Source: an uncultured Massilia sp. (GTDB lineage Bacteria; Pseudomonadota; Gammaproteobacteria; Burkholderiales; Burkholderiaceae). From it: 64,000 nucleotides of DNA. The DNA lies in NCBI GenBank assembly GCA_946481275.1, contig CAMLMV010000012.1, positions 62,001-126,000 on the forward strand. Reading direction: 5' to 3'. The notes beneath the pieces are model-generated. The model made no database searches. It worked only from the letters and a program-made list of their open reading frames with translations, and was not told the origin of the DNA. Below are positions 18,867-27,404 of the stretch, piece after piece. The stretch's first letter is position 1. Each line of letters opens with the position of its first letter. Position numbers and translations under genes: made by a program.

Positions 18867-20567
18867 TCAATCTGCCGCGTAGATGTCGTTGTCCTTCGTC
18901 TCGCGCACGAACAAGGTGCCGATGACGACGGTCGCGACCGCGATCACGATCGGGTACCACAGGCCGTAATAGATGTTGCCGTTGGCCGCGACGAGGGCGA
19001 AGGCGGTGGTCGGCAGCAGGCCGCCGAACCAGCCGTTGCCGATATGGTAGGGCAGCGACATCGACGTGTAGCGGATGCGGGTCGGGAACATCTCGACCAG
19101 CATCGCGGCCACGGGGCCGTACACCATCGTCACGTACAGGACCAGTACGAACAGCAGCAGCACGAGCATCGGCTTGTTGATCTGCATGGGGTCGGCCTTG
19201 GCCGGATAGCCGGCGGCCTTGATGGCGGCGCCCAGGTCCTTCTTCAGCGCCGCCTCGCGGTCCTTGCTGGCCTGGTCGAAGTTCAGGCCGTCCGCGGTCA
19301 GCGTCGCGTTGAACGATGGGTAGACCTTGTCGCCGACCTTGACGCTGGCGATCGTGCCGGCCGGCGCATCCTGGCGCGTATAGCTGACGGAAGCCAGGGT
19401 CAGTTGTCCGGTCGCGATGTCGCACGACGACGGGAATTTCTTCTGGCCCGTGGCGTTGAACTGGAAGTGGCAGGAGTCCGGATCGGCCACCACGACCACC
19501 GGCGAGTTGTTCAGCGCCGCCTCCAGCGCCGGGTTGCCGTAGTGCGTGAGGCCCTTGAAGATCGGGAAGTAGGTCAGGGCGGCGATCAGGCAGCCGGCCA
19601 TGATGATCGTCTTGCGGCCGATGCGGTCGGACAGCGACCCGAAAATGATGAAGAACGGCGTCGCCAGCGCGAGCGCGATGGCGATCAGGATGTTGGCCGT
19701 CGCGTCGTCGATCTTCAGCGTCTTGGTGAGGAAGAACAGCGCATAGAACTGGCCCGTGTACCAGACGACGGCCTGGCCCATGACGACGCCCAGCAGCGCG
19801 ATCAGCGCGATCCTGCCGTTCTTCCACGTCAGGAAGGCTTCGCTCAGCGGCGCCTTCGACGTCCGGCCCTCGGCCTTCATGCGCGCGAACGCGGGCGATT
19901 CGCTCATCGACATCCGGATCCACACGGAGACGGCGAGCAGCAGCACGGAGACGAGGAACGGGATGCGCCAGCCCCACGCGTCGAACGCGGCGGTGTCCAT
20001 GCCGGCGCGCACGCCCGTGATCACGAGCAGCGACAGGAACAGGCCGAGCGTGGCCGTCGTCTGGATCCACGACGTGAAGAAGCCGCGCCGCCCATCGGGC
20101 GCATGTTCGGCCACGTACGTGGCGGCGCCGCCGTATTCGCCGCCGAGCGCGAGGCCCTGCAGGATGCGCAGCGTGACGAGGACGATGGGCGCCGCGATGC
20201 CGATCGACGCATAGCCGGGAAGGAGGCCGACGATGAACGTGGAGCCGCCCATGATCAGGATCGTGACGAGGAACGTGTACTTACGGCCGATCATGTCGCC
20301 GAGGCGCCCGAACACGAGCGCGCCGAACGGCCGCACGATGAAGCCGGCCGCGAAGGCGAGCAGCGCGAAGATGAACGACGTGGTCGGATCGCCGATGAAG
20401 AACTGCTTGGCGATCACGGTCGCCAGCGAGCCGTATAAATAGAAGTCGTACCATTCGAAGACGGTACCGAGCGAGGAGGCGAAGATGACCTTGCGCTCTT
20501 CCTTCGTGAGCCCAACGCCGGACGGCGTGGATTTGCCGCCCGCGGCCATGCCGGGGTTGATTGCCAT
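18867..20567 (-). CDS. MFS transporter of the metabolite:H+ symporter (MHS) type with a large extra loop
   Basis: A 566-residue transporter. Typical MHS motifs are present: SSLGTVFEWYDFYLYG, RPFGALVFGRLGDMIGRKYTF, LRILQGLALGGEYGGAATYVAEHAP and SDRIGRKTIIM. MHS carriers import organic acids, betaines or similar. This one is about 110 residues longer than the common 430-460. The excess is a hydrophilic segment at about residues 355-470 (two Cys, FNATG and FNATL repeats, a charged helix), inserted before the last four helices, probably in the periplasm. The substrate is not determinable. A terminator follows. Confidence 0.87.
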   Translation of the reverse strand: MAINPGMAAGGKSTPSGVGLTKEERKVIFASSLGTVFEWYDFYLYGSLATVIAKQFFIGDPTTSFIFALLAFAAGFIVRPFGALVFGRLGDMIGRKYTFLVTILIMGGSTFIVGLLPGYASIGIAAPIVLVTLRILQGLALGGEYGGAATYVAEHAPDGRRGFFTSWIQTTATLGLFLSLLVITGVRAGMDTAAFDAWGWRIPFLVSVLLLAVSVWIRMSMSESPAFARMKAEGRTSKAPLSEAFLTWKNGRIALIALLGVVMGQAVVWYTGQFYALFFLTKTLKIDDATANILIAIALALATPFFIIFGSLSDRIGRKTIIMAGCLIAALTYFPIFKGLTHYGNPALEAALNNSPVVVVADPDSCHFQFNATGQKKFPSSCDIATGQLTLASVSYTRQDAPAGTIASVKVGDKVYPSFNATLTADGLNFDQASKDREAALKKDLGAAIKAAGYPAKADPMQINKPMLVLLLFVLVLYVTMVYGPVAAMLVEMFPTRIRYTSMSLPYHIGNGWFGGLLPTTAFALVAANGNIYYGLWYPIVIAVATVVIGTLFVRETKDNDIYAAD

Positions 20568-20663
20568 TGTGGTCTCCAGTCGTGTTTATTGTGTGCGCCG
20601 CCCGATGGCGCGGGCCGCCTGCTGACTGTGCGCCGGGAAGCTTACGGCACGCTTGCTGGAAAC

Positions 20664-21710
20664 TTACGCGGGGCTTACAGATGGGTCGGCATCGTCGCCC
20701 GGCGATGCGTCGCCCGGCGAGGCGTCGCCCGGCGCCCCATGCAGCCGCGCGTACTTGTACGCTTCCGTCGACCGCTCCAGTGCGAGGCCCAGCGTCGTCG
20801 TCAGCTCGCCGCGCGACATGCCCTGTTCGAGCCGCTGGACGGCGAAGCTGTTGCGCAAGGTGCGTCCGCCCGCGCGCGACACCGCGATCCCGGCCCGCTC
20901 GAACGTCGCGCGCGTCTGCCGGTACACGGTCGCCTTGTGCAGCGGCTCGCCGTCCAGGTTCGCGGGGAAGACGAGGTCTCCCGGAATCTCGAGCTCCGCC
21001 CGTTCCTTCAGCCATGCCGTCAGTTCCGCCACGCCGGCCTGCGGCAGGGTCGTCGTGTGCTCGTAGCTCGTGCGGTGCTTCGCTTCCGGCGTGATGTCGA
21101 GCGTGATGGCGCCATCGATGTCGGGCTGGCGGCCCACTTCGTCCAGCAACAGGCCGATGGCTTCCGCCACGCGCAGGCCGGCGAGCGCCATCACGATCTG
21201 CATCGCGCGGTCGCGCCGGCGTTTCCAGCCGGCGTGGCCTTCCATGTCTTCCGTGCGGCCCGCGGGGAGGGCGGCCAGGAAGCGCTGCAGGTCGTCCGCG
21301 TTCAGCGCCGTCATCGGGGCGTCCTCGGCGAGATGGGCGCGGTCGGTCGCGATGATCGCCTGGCGGGCCGGGTTCGGCGCCCGGCCCAGGTAGTCGAAGC
21401 AGCGTTCCAGCAGGCGCAGGTAGCGGTACGCGATCTTGCTGTTGAGGTCGCGCTGGCCATCCTTCGACAGTTCGATGAAGCGGCGCAGGTCGGCCGCATT
21501 CACGGTCGACATCCGGAGGCCGCGTTCAAGCATCCACGTGGCGAATTTGCCGAACATGAACCTGTAGATCGCGGCGGATTCCTGCGACACGGGCAGCGGC
21601 ACGTCGCGCTGGCGGCTGGACGTGAGGACGAAGTCCGGCGTGACGACGAAGGCGGCGAACGCCTCGGCGGGACGCTTGTCCCAGTCGGCGAGGGAAGGTG
21701 GATGGCTCAT
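20664..21710 (-). CDS. Divergent tyrosine-recombinase/integrase-family protein
   Basis: A 348-residue protein: an N-terminal SAM-like core-binding domain (about 20-130) and a C-terminal catalytic-fold domain. Box I is LAGLRVAEAIGLL (Arg present). Box II reads GRTLRNSFAVQRLEQGM, where canonical enzymes have HxLRH, so the Arg is kept but both His positions are replaced. The Tyr is present in STEAYKYARLHG. The C-terminus is a direct repeat, GDASPGDASPGDDADPS, encoded by repeated 15-base units near 20690-20735. It may be a domesticated or DNA-binding-only relative. The ATG at 21710 is preferred over one six codons upstream. A 14-base direct repeat lies 14 bases upstream. Confidence 0.75.
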   Translation of the reverse strand: MSHPPSLADWDKRPAEAFAAFVVTPDFVLTSSRQRDVPLPVSQESAAIYRFMFGKFATWMLERGLRMSTVNAADLRRFIELSKDGQRDLNSKIAYRYLRLLERCFDYLGRAPNPARQAIIATDRAHLAEDAPMTALNADDLQRFLAALPAGRTEDMEGHAGWKRRRDRAMQIVMALAGLRVAEAIGLLLDEVGRQPDIDGAITLDITPEAKHRTSYEHTTTLPQAGVAELTAWLKERAELEIPGDLVFPANLDGEPLHKATVYRQTRATFERAGIAVSRAGGRTLRNSFAVQRLEQGMSRGELTTTLGLALERSTEAYKYARLHGAPGDASPGDASPGDDADPSVSPA

Positions 21711-21723
21711 GGCGTCATCATAC

Positions 21724-22102
21724 TGCAACTAACCGACTTGCGGCACCGGCAAAATCCGCTGTCGCCAGCAGGACTGTAGTTTCGACAATATACTCGACGA
21801 TCTTTACAACAACACACACTCCAGAGGAGTACATCATGTCCGATCATCCACCCGAAGGTCTTCCGGCGTACCGTATCCTCACCGGCCCGGACGACGCTTC
21901 GTTTTGCCGCCGTGTGAGCGCCGCGCTCGAGCAGGGCTATCTGCTGTACGGGTCGCCCACCGCGACGTACAACGACGAAACCGTCATCGTGGCACAGGCC
22001 ATCATCTGGCCAAGCATGCGGTCCTCGATCGCATAAGCGCAACGGCCGTCTTGTTACGATACGGGCGGCCTGTTGTGTTCGGCAATTATGCAACTAACCG
22101 AC
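21724..22102. repeat. 14-bp direct repeats flanking the DUF1737 gene
   Basis: TGCAACTAACCGAC occurs at 21724-21737 and again, same orientation, at 22089-22102. They enclose a 351-base segment that holds only the DUF1737 gene, and the left copy lies just upstream of the recombinase-family gene. They could be recombination sites or shared regulator sites. Confidence 0.6.
21836..22036 (+). CDS. DUF1737 family small protein
   Basis: A 66-residue protein. YRILTGPDDASFCRRVSAALEQGYLLYGSPTATYNDE and the C-terminal VAQAIIWP match DUF1737, a small cytosolic family of unknown role often described only by this domain. An AGAGGAG ribosome site lies at the correct distance before the ATG; the longer open frame upstream is shadow. 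It is divergent from the recombinase gene and bracketed by 14-bp direct repeats. Confidence 0.85.
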   Translation: MSDHPPEGLPAYRILTGPDDASFCRRVSAALEQGYLLYGSPTATYNDETVIVAQAIIWPSMRSSIA

Positions 22103-22166
22103 ATGTTCCGCCCACCAGGCCCAACCCCGCCACCAACCGGTGAGGGCAGGCTCGCCTTATCGCTCT

Positions 22167-22172
22167 TATAAT
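22167..22172 (+). promoter_or_regulatory. Possible -10 element for the Dabb gene
   Basis: A perfect TATAAT lies 68 bases before the Dabb-family ATG. No good -35 hexamer is seen at 16-18 bases, so this is only a candidate. Confidence 0.35.
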
Positions 22173-22239
22173 GAGGGCGCGGCATCCCTCGGAACGGGAC
22201 GTCGCGACAGTCCAAAACCGAACGCTACCAAGGAAATCC

Positions 22240-22542
22240 ATGCTCAAGCACATCGTCATGTGGAAACTGAAAGACCACGCCGAAGGCGCCGACCGCGCCG
22301 CCAACGCCATCGAAATGAAGCGCCGCCTGGACGAATGCGCCAATATCGTCCCCGGCCAGGTCAAGTTCGAGGTCGTCATCGCCCAGCCCGGCCTGGAAGC
22401 CACGTACGACGTCGTGCTGTACTCCGAGTTCGAGGACAAGGCCGCACTCGACGCCTACATCAAGCATCCGGTGCACCAGGCGGTGGTGCCGTTCATCGGC
22501 GCGATCCGCGAAGGACGCCAGTGCATGGACTACGAAGTCTGA
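22240..22542 (+). CDS. Dabb-family (stress-responsive alpha/beta barrel) protein
   Basis: A 100-residue ferredoxin-like dimeric barrel protein starting MLKHIVMWKLKDHAEG, with YDVVLYSEFEDKAALDAYIKHPVHQAVVPFI, the hallmark of the Dabb family. Some members are stress-induced, others catalyse polyketide cyclisation; this one has no assignable reaction. The ribosome site AAGGAAA precedes the ATG. An SDR gene follows by 31 bases. Confidence 0.9.
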   Translation: MLKHIVMWKLKDHAEGADRAANAIEMKRRLDECANIVPGQVKFEVVIAQPGLEATYDVVLYSEFEDKAALDAYIKHPVHQAVVPFIGAIREGRQCMDYEV

Positions 22543-22573
22543 CGCATGAAGTAACATCGACGGGGAGGGCCTC

Positions 22574-23485
22574 ATGGAGAACTTTGCGGGACGGGTTGCC
22601 GTCATCACGGGCGCCGGCAGCGGACTCGGACGCGAGTTCGCCAACGAGGCGGCCCGGCTGGGCATGAAGCTGGTCCTCGCCGACGTCGATGCGCCCGCAC
22701 TCGAACAGGCGACAAGCGCGCTGCAGGCCGGCGGCGCCGACGTGCTGGCGATGGTGTGCGACGTGCGCAAGGCCGCGCACGTCGAAGAACTCGCGGATGC
22801 GGCCATGATCCGCTACCATGGCGTGCACCTGTTGTTCAACAACGCCGGCGTCGGCACGGCTGGCCTGATCTGGGAACACACGGAGGCCGACTGGGACTGG
22901 GTGCTTGGCGTGAACCTGTGGGGCGTGATCCATGGGGTGCGTGTGTTCACGCCGCTGATGCTCGACGCCGCACGCCGCGACCCCGGCTACGAGGGGCACA
23001 TCGTGAACACGGCGTCGATGGCGGGCCTGCTGGTACCGCCCGTGATGGGGCCGTACACCGTCTCCAAGCATGCCGTCGTCGCGTTGTCGGAAACGCTGTA
23101 CCACGACCTGCGGCTCGTCGATGCAAAGGTGCGGGCGTCCGTCCTGTGCCCATATTTCGTGCGGACGGAGATCGCGCACTCGGCGCGGCACCGTCCCGGC
23201 GAGCTCCGTCACGACGGGCCGCCGACGGCCAGCCAGCACGCAGGCCAGGCGCTGCTCGAACAGGCTGTCGCCGCCGGCAAGCTGACCGCCGCGGACGTGG
23301 CCCGCATCACGTTCGACGGCATCCGCCGCGGCGATTTCTATATCTTCACGCATCCGCAGGCGCTGCAGGGCGTGGCCCGGCGCGTGGACGCCATCGTGCA
23401 CGGCCAGCCTCCCGCCGATCCCTACGCGGCGACGCCCCAATTCACGGACATGCTGAAGGCTGCCGTTCAGGGCGCGGGGAAATAG
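22574..23485 (+). CDS. SDR-family NAD(P)-dependent oxidoreductase
   Basis: A 303-residue classical short-chain dehydrogenase. It has the cofactor loop TGAGSGLGREFA (about 12-23), NNAGVG, the Ser in NTASMAG and the catalytic YxxxK (YTVSKHAVV). The C-terminus is about 50 residues longer than the minimal fold. The substrate is unknown. Preceded by GGGGAGGGC as ribosome site. Its 3' end overlaps the convergent amidohydrolase gene by 19 bases. Confidence 0.9.
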   Translation: MENFAGRVAVITGAGSGLGREFANEAARLGMKLVLADVDAPALEQATSALQAGGADVLAMVCDVRKAAHVEELADAAMIRYHGVHLLFNNAGVGTAGLIWEHTEADWDWVLGVNLWGVIHGVRVFTPLMLDAARRDPGYEGHIVNTASMAGLLVPPVMGPYTVSKHAVVALSETLYHDLRLVDAKVRASVLCPYFVRTEIAHSARHRPGELRHDGPPTASQHAGQALLEQAVAAGKLTAADVARITFDGIRRGDFYIFTHPQALQGVARRVDAIVHGQPPADPYAATPQFTDMLKAAVQGAGK

Positions 23486-24432
23486 GGCGGCACGTTCGCG
23501 GCGATGTGCGCGAATTCCGCCGGCGACAGCGGCAGCTTCTGGAACGCGGCCCATGATTCGCGCGGCCGCAGGTTGGCGCCTTGTGCCGAGTCGGTCCCGT
23601 ACAGCACGCGCCCGACCCCGACCTGGCGGATCAGTTTCACCACCAATGCCGCCGTCTCCGGCCTGATGTCGCGGTCGACGATCGAGGCGACGTCGAACCA
23701 GAGGTTGTTCGCATGCGGGTCGTGGTTCTCGACGGCGTCCGCCAGCACGGCCATCGCGGCCTGCGCGGGCCGATCGTCGTAGCCGGGACCGGAGCCGGCG
23801 AAGTGGGCGACCTGCACGACCACGTCCGGCGCCGCGGGCAAGACCTGGTCGAGGAAGATGCGCGCCTGCGCCGCGCCGTAAGGACGTTTCTTGCCGATGT
23901 TGGCGCGCAGGTGGATGACGATGGCCATCCCGTGCGCGTTCGCCGCCGCGAACACCTGGCGCAGGCGCTCGACGTGGGCCGGATCATCGAGCTGCACGTC
24001 CGAATTCCCGACGTGCAGCTTGATGCCGTGATCCAGCCCGGGCGTCTTCGCGCACCGGTCGAGTTCCGCGAGCGCGTAGTCTTTCAAGGGATTGAAGCTG
24101 CAGAACGCGATCAGGCGGCCCGGGTAGCGGGCCGCCTGCGCCGCCGTCCAGTCGTTTTCCATCCGCACCTTGGCAACCTCGTCGTCGACCTTGCGGGCCG
24201 GGCTTCCATACATATATGCGATGGACAGCAGCACGGCCCGCCTGACGCCGGCCGCGTCAAGCAGCGGTACCAGCTGGTCCGCGTCCAGTGGCACCAGCCC
24301 GGCCGACGGGCCGATCATGGCGATGTCGGCCGCGCTGAACACGTGCTGGTGGTAGTCGCCTGCGGGGACGGTCTGGGCGTGTGCCGCGCCTGCGAACAGC
24401 CAGGCGGCGGCGAGGGCGCGGATGGTATTCAT
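23467..24432 (-). CDS. Secreted amidohydrolase-family (amidohydrolase-2) protein
   Basis: A 321-residue precursor with signal peptide MNTIRALAAAWLFAGAAHAQ. The mature part has the metal motif DYHQHVF (HxH), GIKLHVGNSD, IVIHLRA, VVQVAHFAG and the Asp in VLYGTDSAQG, as in the ACMSD/amidohydrolase-2 superfamily (TIM barrel, divalent metal). Export is unusual for this family, but such secreted members occur in Burkholderiales. The substrate is unknown. Confidence 0.85.
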   Translation of the reverse strand: MNTIRALAAAWLFAGAAHAQTVPAGDYHQHVFSAADIAMIGPSAGLVPLDADQLVPLLDAAGVRRAVLLSIAYMYGSPARKVDDEVAKVRMENDWTAAQAARYPGRLIAFCSFNPLKDYALAELDRCAKTPGLDHGIKLHVGNSDVQLDDPAHVERLRQVFAAANAHGMAIVIHLRANIGKKRPYGAAQARIFLDQVLPAAPDVVVQVAHFAGSGPGYDDRPAQAAMAVLADAVENHDPHANNLWFDVASIVDRDIRPETAALVVKLIRQVGVGRVLYGTDSAQGANLRPRESWAAFQKLPLSPAEFAHIAANVPPYFPAP

Positions 24433-24444
24433 GCGCCCAGTGTA

Positions 24445-26283
24445 TCAGCGACTGGCGCAGAATCCCGCATCGTCATTGGTGCCGCCGGCGGCCAGGTCGC
24501 GATTCCAGTCAGGGCCGGACAGGTGCATCGTCGTGCCGTCCATCGTGTACTTGCCGTTCCACAGGCCCGAGAGCGTGCCCTGGACGTTCGGCACGTCGAC
24601 GGTCCAGCCTGTCACCTTGACGGCGCTGTTGTTCGTGACGGCGACCTTGGCGCAGTAGCCACTCGTCCAATCAGCGGTGACCACGAGCTTCGCCGTGACG
24701 GCGCCGGCGGGCGGCGGCGGAGGCGGTTCGGCCGGCTTTGCCGCACGTGTCGCGCACAGGCCCACCTGCGTCGACTGGCCCGGACGCAGCTTGCGGTCGT
24801 AGGCCGGGCCCTGCAGGCTGAGGACGCCATTCTCCAGCGTGTACTGCGCGTTCCACAGCGACGTGAGCGTATCCTTGAACGGCAGTCGGGTGCTCCAGTA
24901 GCCGGCCGTCGTGCCCACGTTCGTCACGGTCAGCGTACCGCAATAGCCCGTGCCCCAGTCGTTCGATGCGTCCAGCTGCGTCTTGAGCTCAAGCGGCGGC
25001 GGGGGCGGCAGCGGATTCGGATACGCGCCGGGTTCCGTCGCCGCCGGGTCCAGGAACGCCTGCTTCACGGCGGTGAGCAGCGGGTTGTCGACGCCGTCCG
25101 TCGTGCCGTAGTTGACCAGCCAGATGATCGTGCCGGCCGCGCCTTCGCCGTCGCGCGTCGATTGCGCCCACGCGCCTTTCGCGGCGATGGTCGCCGGCTC
25201 CTCGTAGCTGATGTAGCCGCTGGGCCAGTCCGGACGGTCCACGGGGGTATAACCGCCCGGGTAGACGCGGTAGCTCGTCTGTGTCGGTGCGTCCCATGCG
25301 TAGATCCCCTTGTCCAGGTAGCCGTACTTGTGGAGCATCGTGTAGCTCCAGCGGTAGTCGAGCACCGACCACTTGCCGAGGTCACCGTCCGTCTCCTGGT
25401 TCGGCCCCGTGAACGGCGGCGCGTAGTTGGCGCCGTAGAAGCCGATGCCCATGCCGAGCTTCGTGCGCGGCACGCCCGCGTCGACGTATGCCTGGATGGT
25501 GCCCGCGATGGAGACCGGCCGGTTCGGCGTGTGCCCCGTCAGCGGCGAGAACGTGTTGCTGGCCCAGCCCTGGCCGAACCAGCCGACGCCGTAGCTCATG
25601 AAGTTGTACTGGTCGACGAGGTTCGCCATGCGCACGTCGTGCGGCGTCACCTTGTCGATGTTCGTGTTGATGTTCCCGGCCGGGTACGTGATGATCACCG
25701 GGCGGTCCTGGTAGCGGGGCCGCGCGTTCGCTTCCTTGCGCAGGTCGATCACGAGGGCTTCCAGCAGCGCCGCCTCGTCCGGGTTCTTGCTGTCGAGGCC
25801 TTCCCAGTCGACGTCGATGCCGTCGTAGTCCTTGGCGACCATGTAGTCGACGAGGTTCTTCACGAACGTCGGCCGCACGGCGGGCGCGGTCGACGCGAGG
25901 AAGCCAGCGTTGTCGCCTTCGCCGCCCAGCATGATCAGCGCCTTGATGTTGGCCTGGTGGGCGCGTTTGACGAGGAATTCCTCGACGGTCCAGTCGTACG
26001 CGGCCCCCGGGCCGACGTCGCGGTTGTCGTGCGCGTTGCCGGCCCCGGGGACGACTTCGCCCGGCCGGCCGCTCTTGCCGCCGCCCGGGCCGATGCGGGC
26101 GAACACGAAGTGCGTCAGCGCCGTCATGTCGACGTGCTCGGGTTTCTGATAGTCGGCGTTGTCCCAGAAATAGCCGCCGTAGTAGCCGGTGACCCACTTC
26201 GGTTGCGTACCCGGGGTCGCGGCGAACGACGGCAGGGCCGCCATCAGCGTCAGCCCTGCCAGTACCTTGATTGCCTTGCGCAT
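24445..26283 (-). CDS. Secreted GH18 chitinase with two C-terminal CBM2-like modules
   Basis: A 612-residue precursor. Signal peptide MRKAIKVLAGLTLMAALPSFAA is followed by a GH18 TIM barrel (about 30-425) with the catalytic YDGIDVDWEGLD (DxxDxDxE, Glu near 160), the substrate YNFMSYGVGWFG and a C-terminal IIWLVNYG. Two similar modules follow after Pro-rich linkers (about 435-520 and 535-612), each with paired Cys and conserved Trp/Asn as in CBM2. It hydrolyses extracellular chitin. The ATG at 26283 has an AAGGAGCAG ribosome site; a longer frame upstream would bury the signal peptide. Confidence 0.92.
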   Translation of the reverse strand: MRKAIKVLAGLTLMAALPSFAATPGTQPKWVTGYYGGYFWDNADYQKPEHVDMTALTHFVFARIGPGGGKSGRPGEVVPGAGNAHDNRDVGPGAAYDWTVEEFLVKRAHQANIKALIMLGGEGDNAGFLASTAPAVRPTFVKNLVDYMVAKDYDGIDVDWEGLDSKNPDEAALLEALVIDLRKEANARPRYQDRPVIITYPAGNINTNIDKVTPHDVRMANLVDQYNFMSYGVGWFGQGWASNTFSPLTGHTPNRPVSIAGTIQAYVDAGVPRTKLGMGIGFYGANYAPPFTGPNQETDGDLGKWSVLDYRWSYTMLHKYGYLDKGIYAWDAPTQTSYRVYPGGYTPVDRPDWPSGYISYEEPATIAAKGAWAQSTRDGEGAAGTIIWLVNYGTTDGVDNPLLTAVKQAFLDPAATEPGAYPNPLPPPPPLELKTQLDASNDWGTGYCGTLTVTNVGTTAGYWSTRLPFKDTLTSLWNAQYTLENGVLSLQGPAYDRKLRPGQSTQVGLCATRAAKPAEPPPPPPAGAVTAKLVVTADWTSGYCAKVAVTNNSAVKVTGWTVDVPNVQGTLSGLWNGKYTMDGTTMHLSGPDWNRDLAAGGTNDDAGFCASR

Positions 26284-26367
26284 GCTCTGCTCCTTGTTGT
26301 TACTGTAGAGCAACAAGATTAGCAGTGCGCCGGGGAAATTCCTGCCCCCACGGGAGGGGCAATCAAA

Positions 26368-27126
26368 TCAGGCCGCCGCCTGGTCGCAAGGTTTCAGGAC
26401 GCGTTCGTGCAGTTCCGGCTCGGCGTCGCCATACAGCTTGACGACGGTCGACGTGCGGGTGCCGTAGCCCGGGATCTCGATGCAGACGGCGGACAGCTGC
26501 CGTTCCAGGTCGAGCGGGACGCCCGTGTCGGGCAGGCGCATGTCGGGCGCACGGGTCGTATCGGCCAGCATCTCGAAATACGCTTCTTCCGGCGCGCCCT
26601 GCAGCAGCAGGCTGGCGAAGGTCGCCTTGGTGCGCAGGACCTTGGGCCAGGGGGCATCCAGCAAGCCGTTCGACACGCCATAGATGCCCGGTTCCAGGGC
26701 CTCGCCGTTGCGCGGGTCGTCCCCGGCGTGGTTCGAGAACCAGTACATGCCGGCGGCATCGCCCAGGATCAGGTTGAAGCCGTTGTAGGCGTCGGCGCCG
26801 GGCGCAATGCGTGTCAGGTAGGCCGGCGCATCTTCATCGCCCTTGAGGAAATCGGCGACGAGGGCGCCGCGCGTGGGCGCGTCCGTGCGCCAGTCGCTGG
26901 GCGCGCGGATGTTCGTCAGGGCGGCGAATTTCGGGCCGTTCGGACCGTCCTTCGTCACGCCCATCCAGCTGCCGCCGCCCCGCAGGTCGCGGCCGGCGAT
27001 GATGTTGGGCGCGTCCGGCCACGGGCCGGCCGGGGTGGCGGGACGATCATAGTATTCGTCGCGATTGGCGCAGGCGACCAGCGGCAGGCCGGGGATCACG
27101 CGCCAGGCAAAAACGATCAGGCACAT
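26368..27126 (-). CDS. NRDE (TANGO2-like) family protein
   Basis: A 252-residue protein beginning MCLIVFAWRVIPGLPLVACANRDEYYDRP. The N-terminal Cys at position 2 and the NRDE motif define the TANGO2/NRDE family, an Ntn-hydrolase-like group with a possible haem-trafficking role. GGGSWMGV and LTNIRAP are also typical. It overlaps the DUF4936 gene by 10 bases and is the last gene of a ygfZ-DUF4936-NRDE operon. Confidence 0.88.
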   Translation of the reverse strand: MCLIVFAWRVIPGLPLVACANRDEYYDRPATPAGPWPDAPNIIAGRDLRGGGSWMGVTKDGPNGPKFAALTNIRAPSDWRTDAPTRGALVADFLKGDEDAPAYLTRIAPGADAYNGFNLILGDAAGMYWFSNHAGDDPRNGEALEPGIYGVSNGLLDAPWPKVLRTKATFASLLLQGAPEEAYFEMLADTTRAPDMRLPDTGVPLDLERQLSAVCIEIPGYGTRTSTVVKLYGDAEPELHERVLKPCDQAAA

Positions 27127-27404
27127 GGTGGGAGATCCGTAAAAATTTCGGCGCGGCGGGGGCCCTCGATGAGGCCTTCGAATCCGGCGCTGCGGGCCGC
27201 GTCTTCGAGCCGCGCGGGAAAGCCGTCGTCCACCCCCGGATACACTTCCATCCAGGTCTGCAGGCCGGCGCTGGCTTCGGGCCGGCGCTTCAGTTGCGCG
27301 GGCACGCCCATGCCGTCCTGCAGCGCGCGCACGCGCGGGGCCAGCGCGGCGGCGTCGCCCTCGCGCACCTTGTAATACACGTACAGGTCGATCATGTGCG
27401 TCAA
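27117..27404 (-). CDS. DUF4936 family protein
   Basis: A 95-residue protein (MIDLYVYYKVREGDAAAL, LQTWMEVYPGVDDGFP) matching the DUF4936 family that neighbours ygfZ in Burkholderiales. Its start overlaps the ygfZ stop (ATGA at 27404-27401), so translation is coupled. The function is unknown; the ferredoxin-like length and dimer-type strand pattern suggest a small barrel. Confidence 0.8.
   Translation of the reverse strand: MTHMIDLYVYYKVREGDAAALAPRVRALQDGMGVPAQLKRRPEASAGLQTWMEVYPGVDDGFPARLEDAARSAGFEGLIEGPRRAEIFTDLPPCA

Noticed and set aside
23581..26322. 913-codon plus-strand frame across amidohydrolase and chitinase genes
   Set aside because: It spans two well-supported minus-strand genes and has no recognisable domain.
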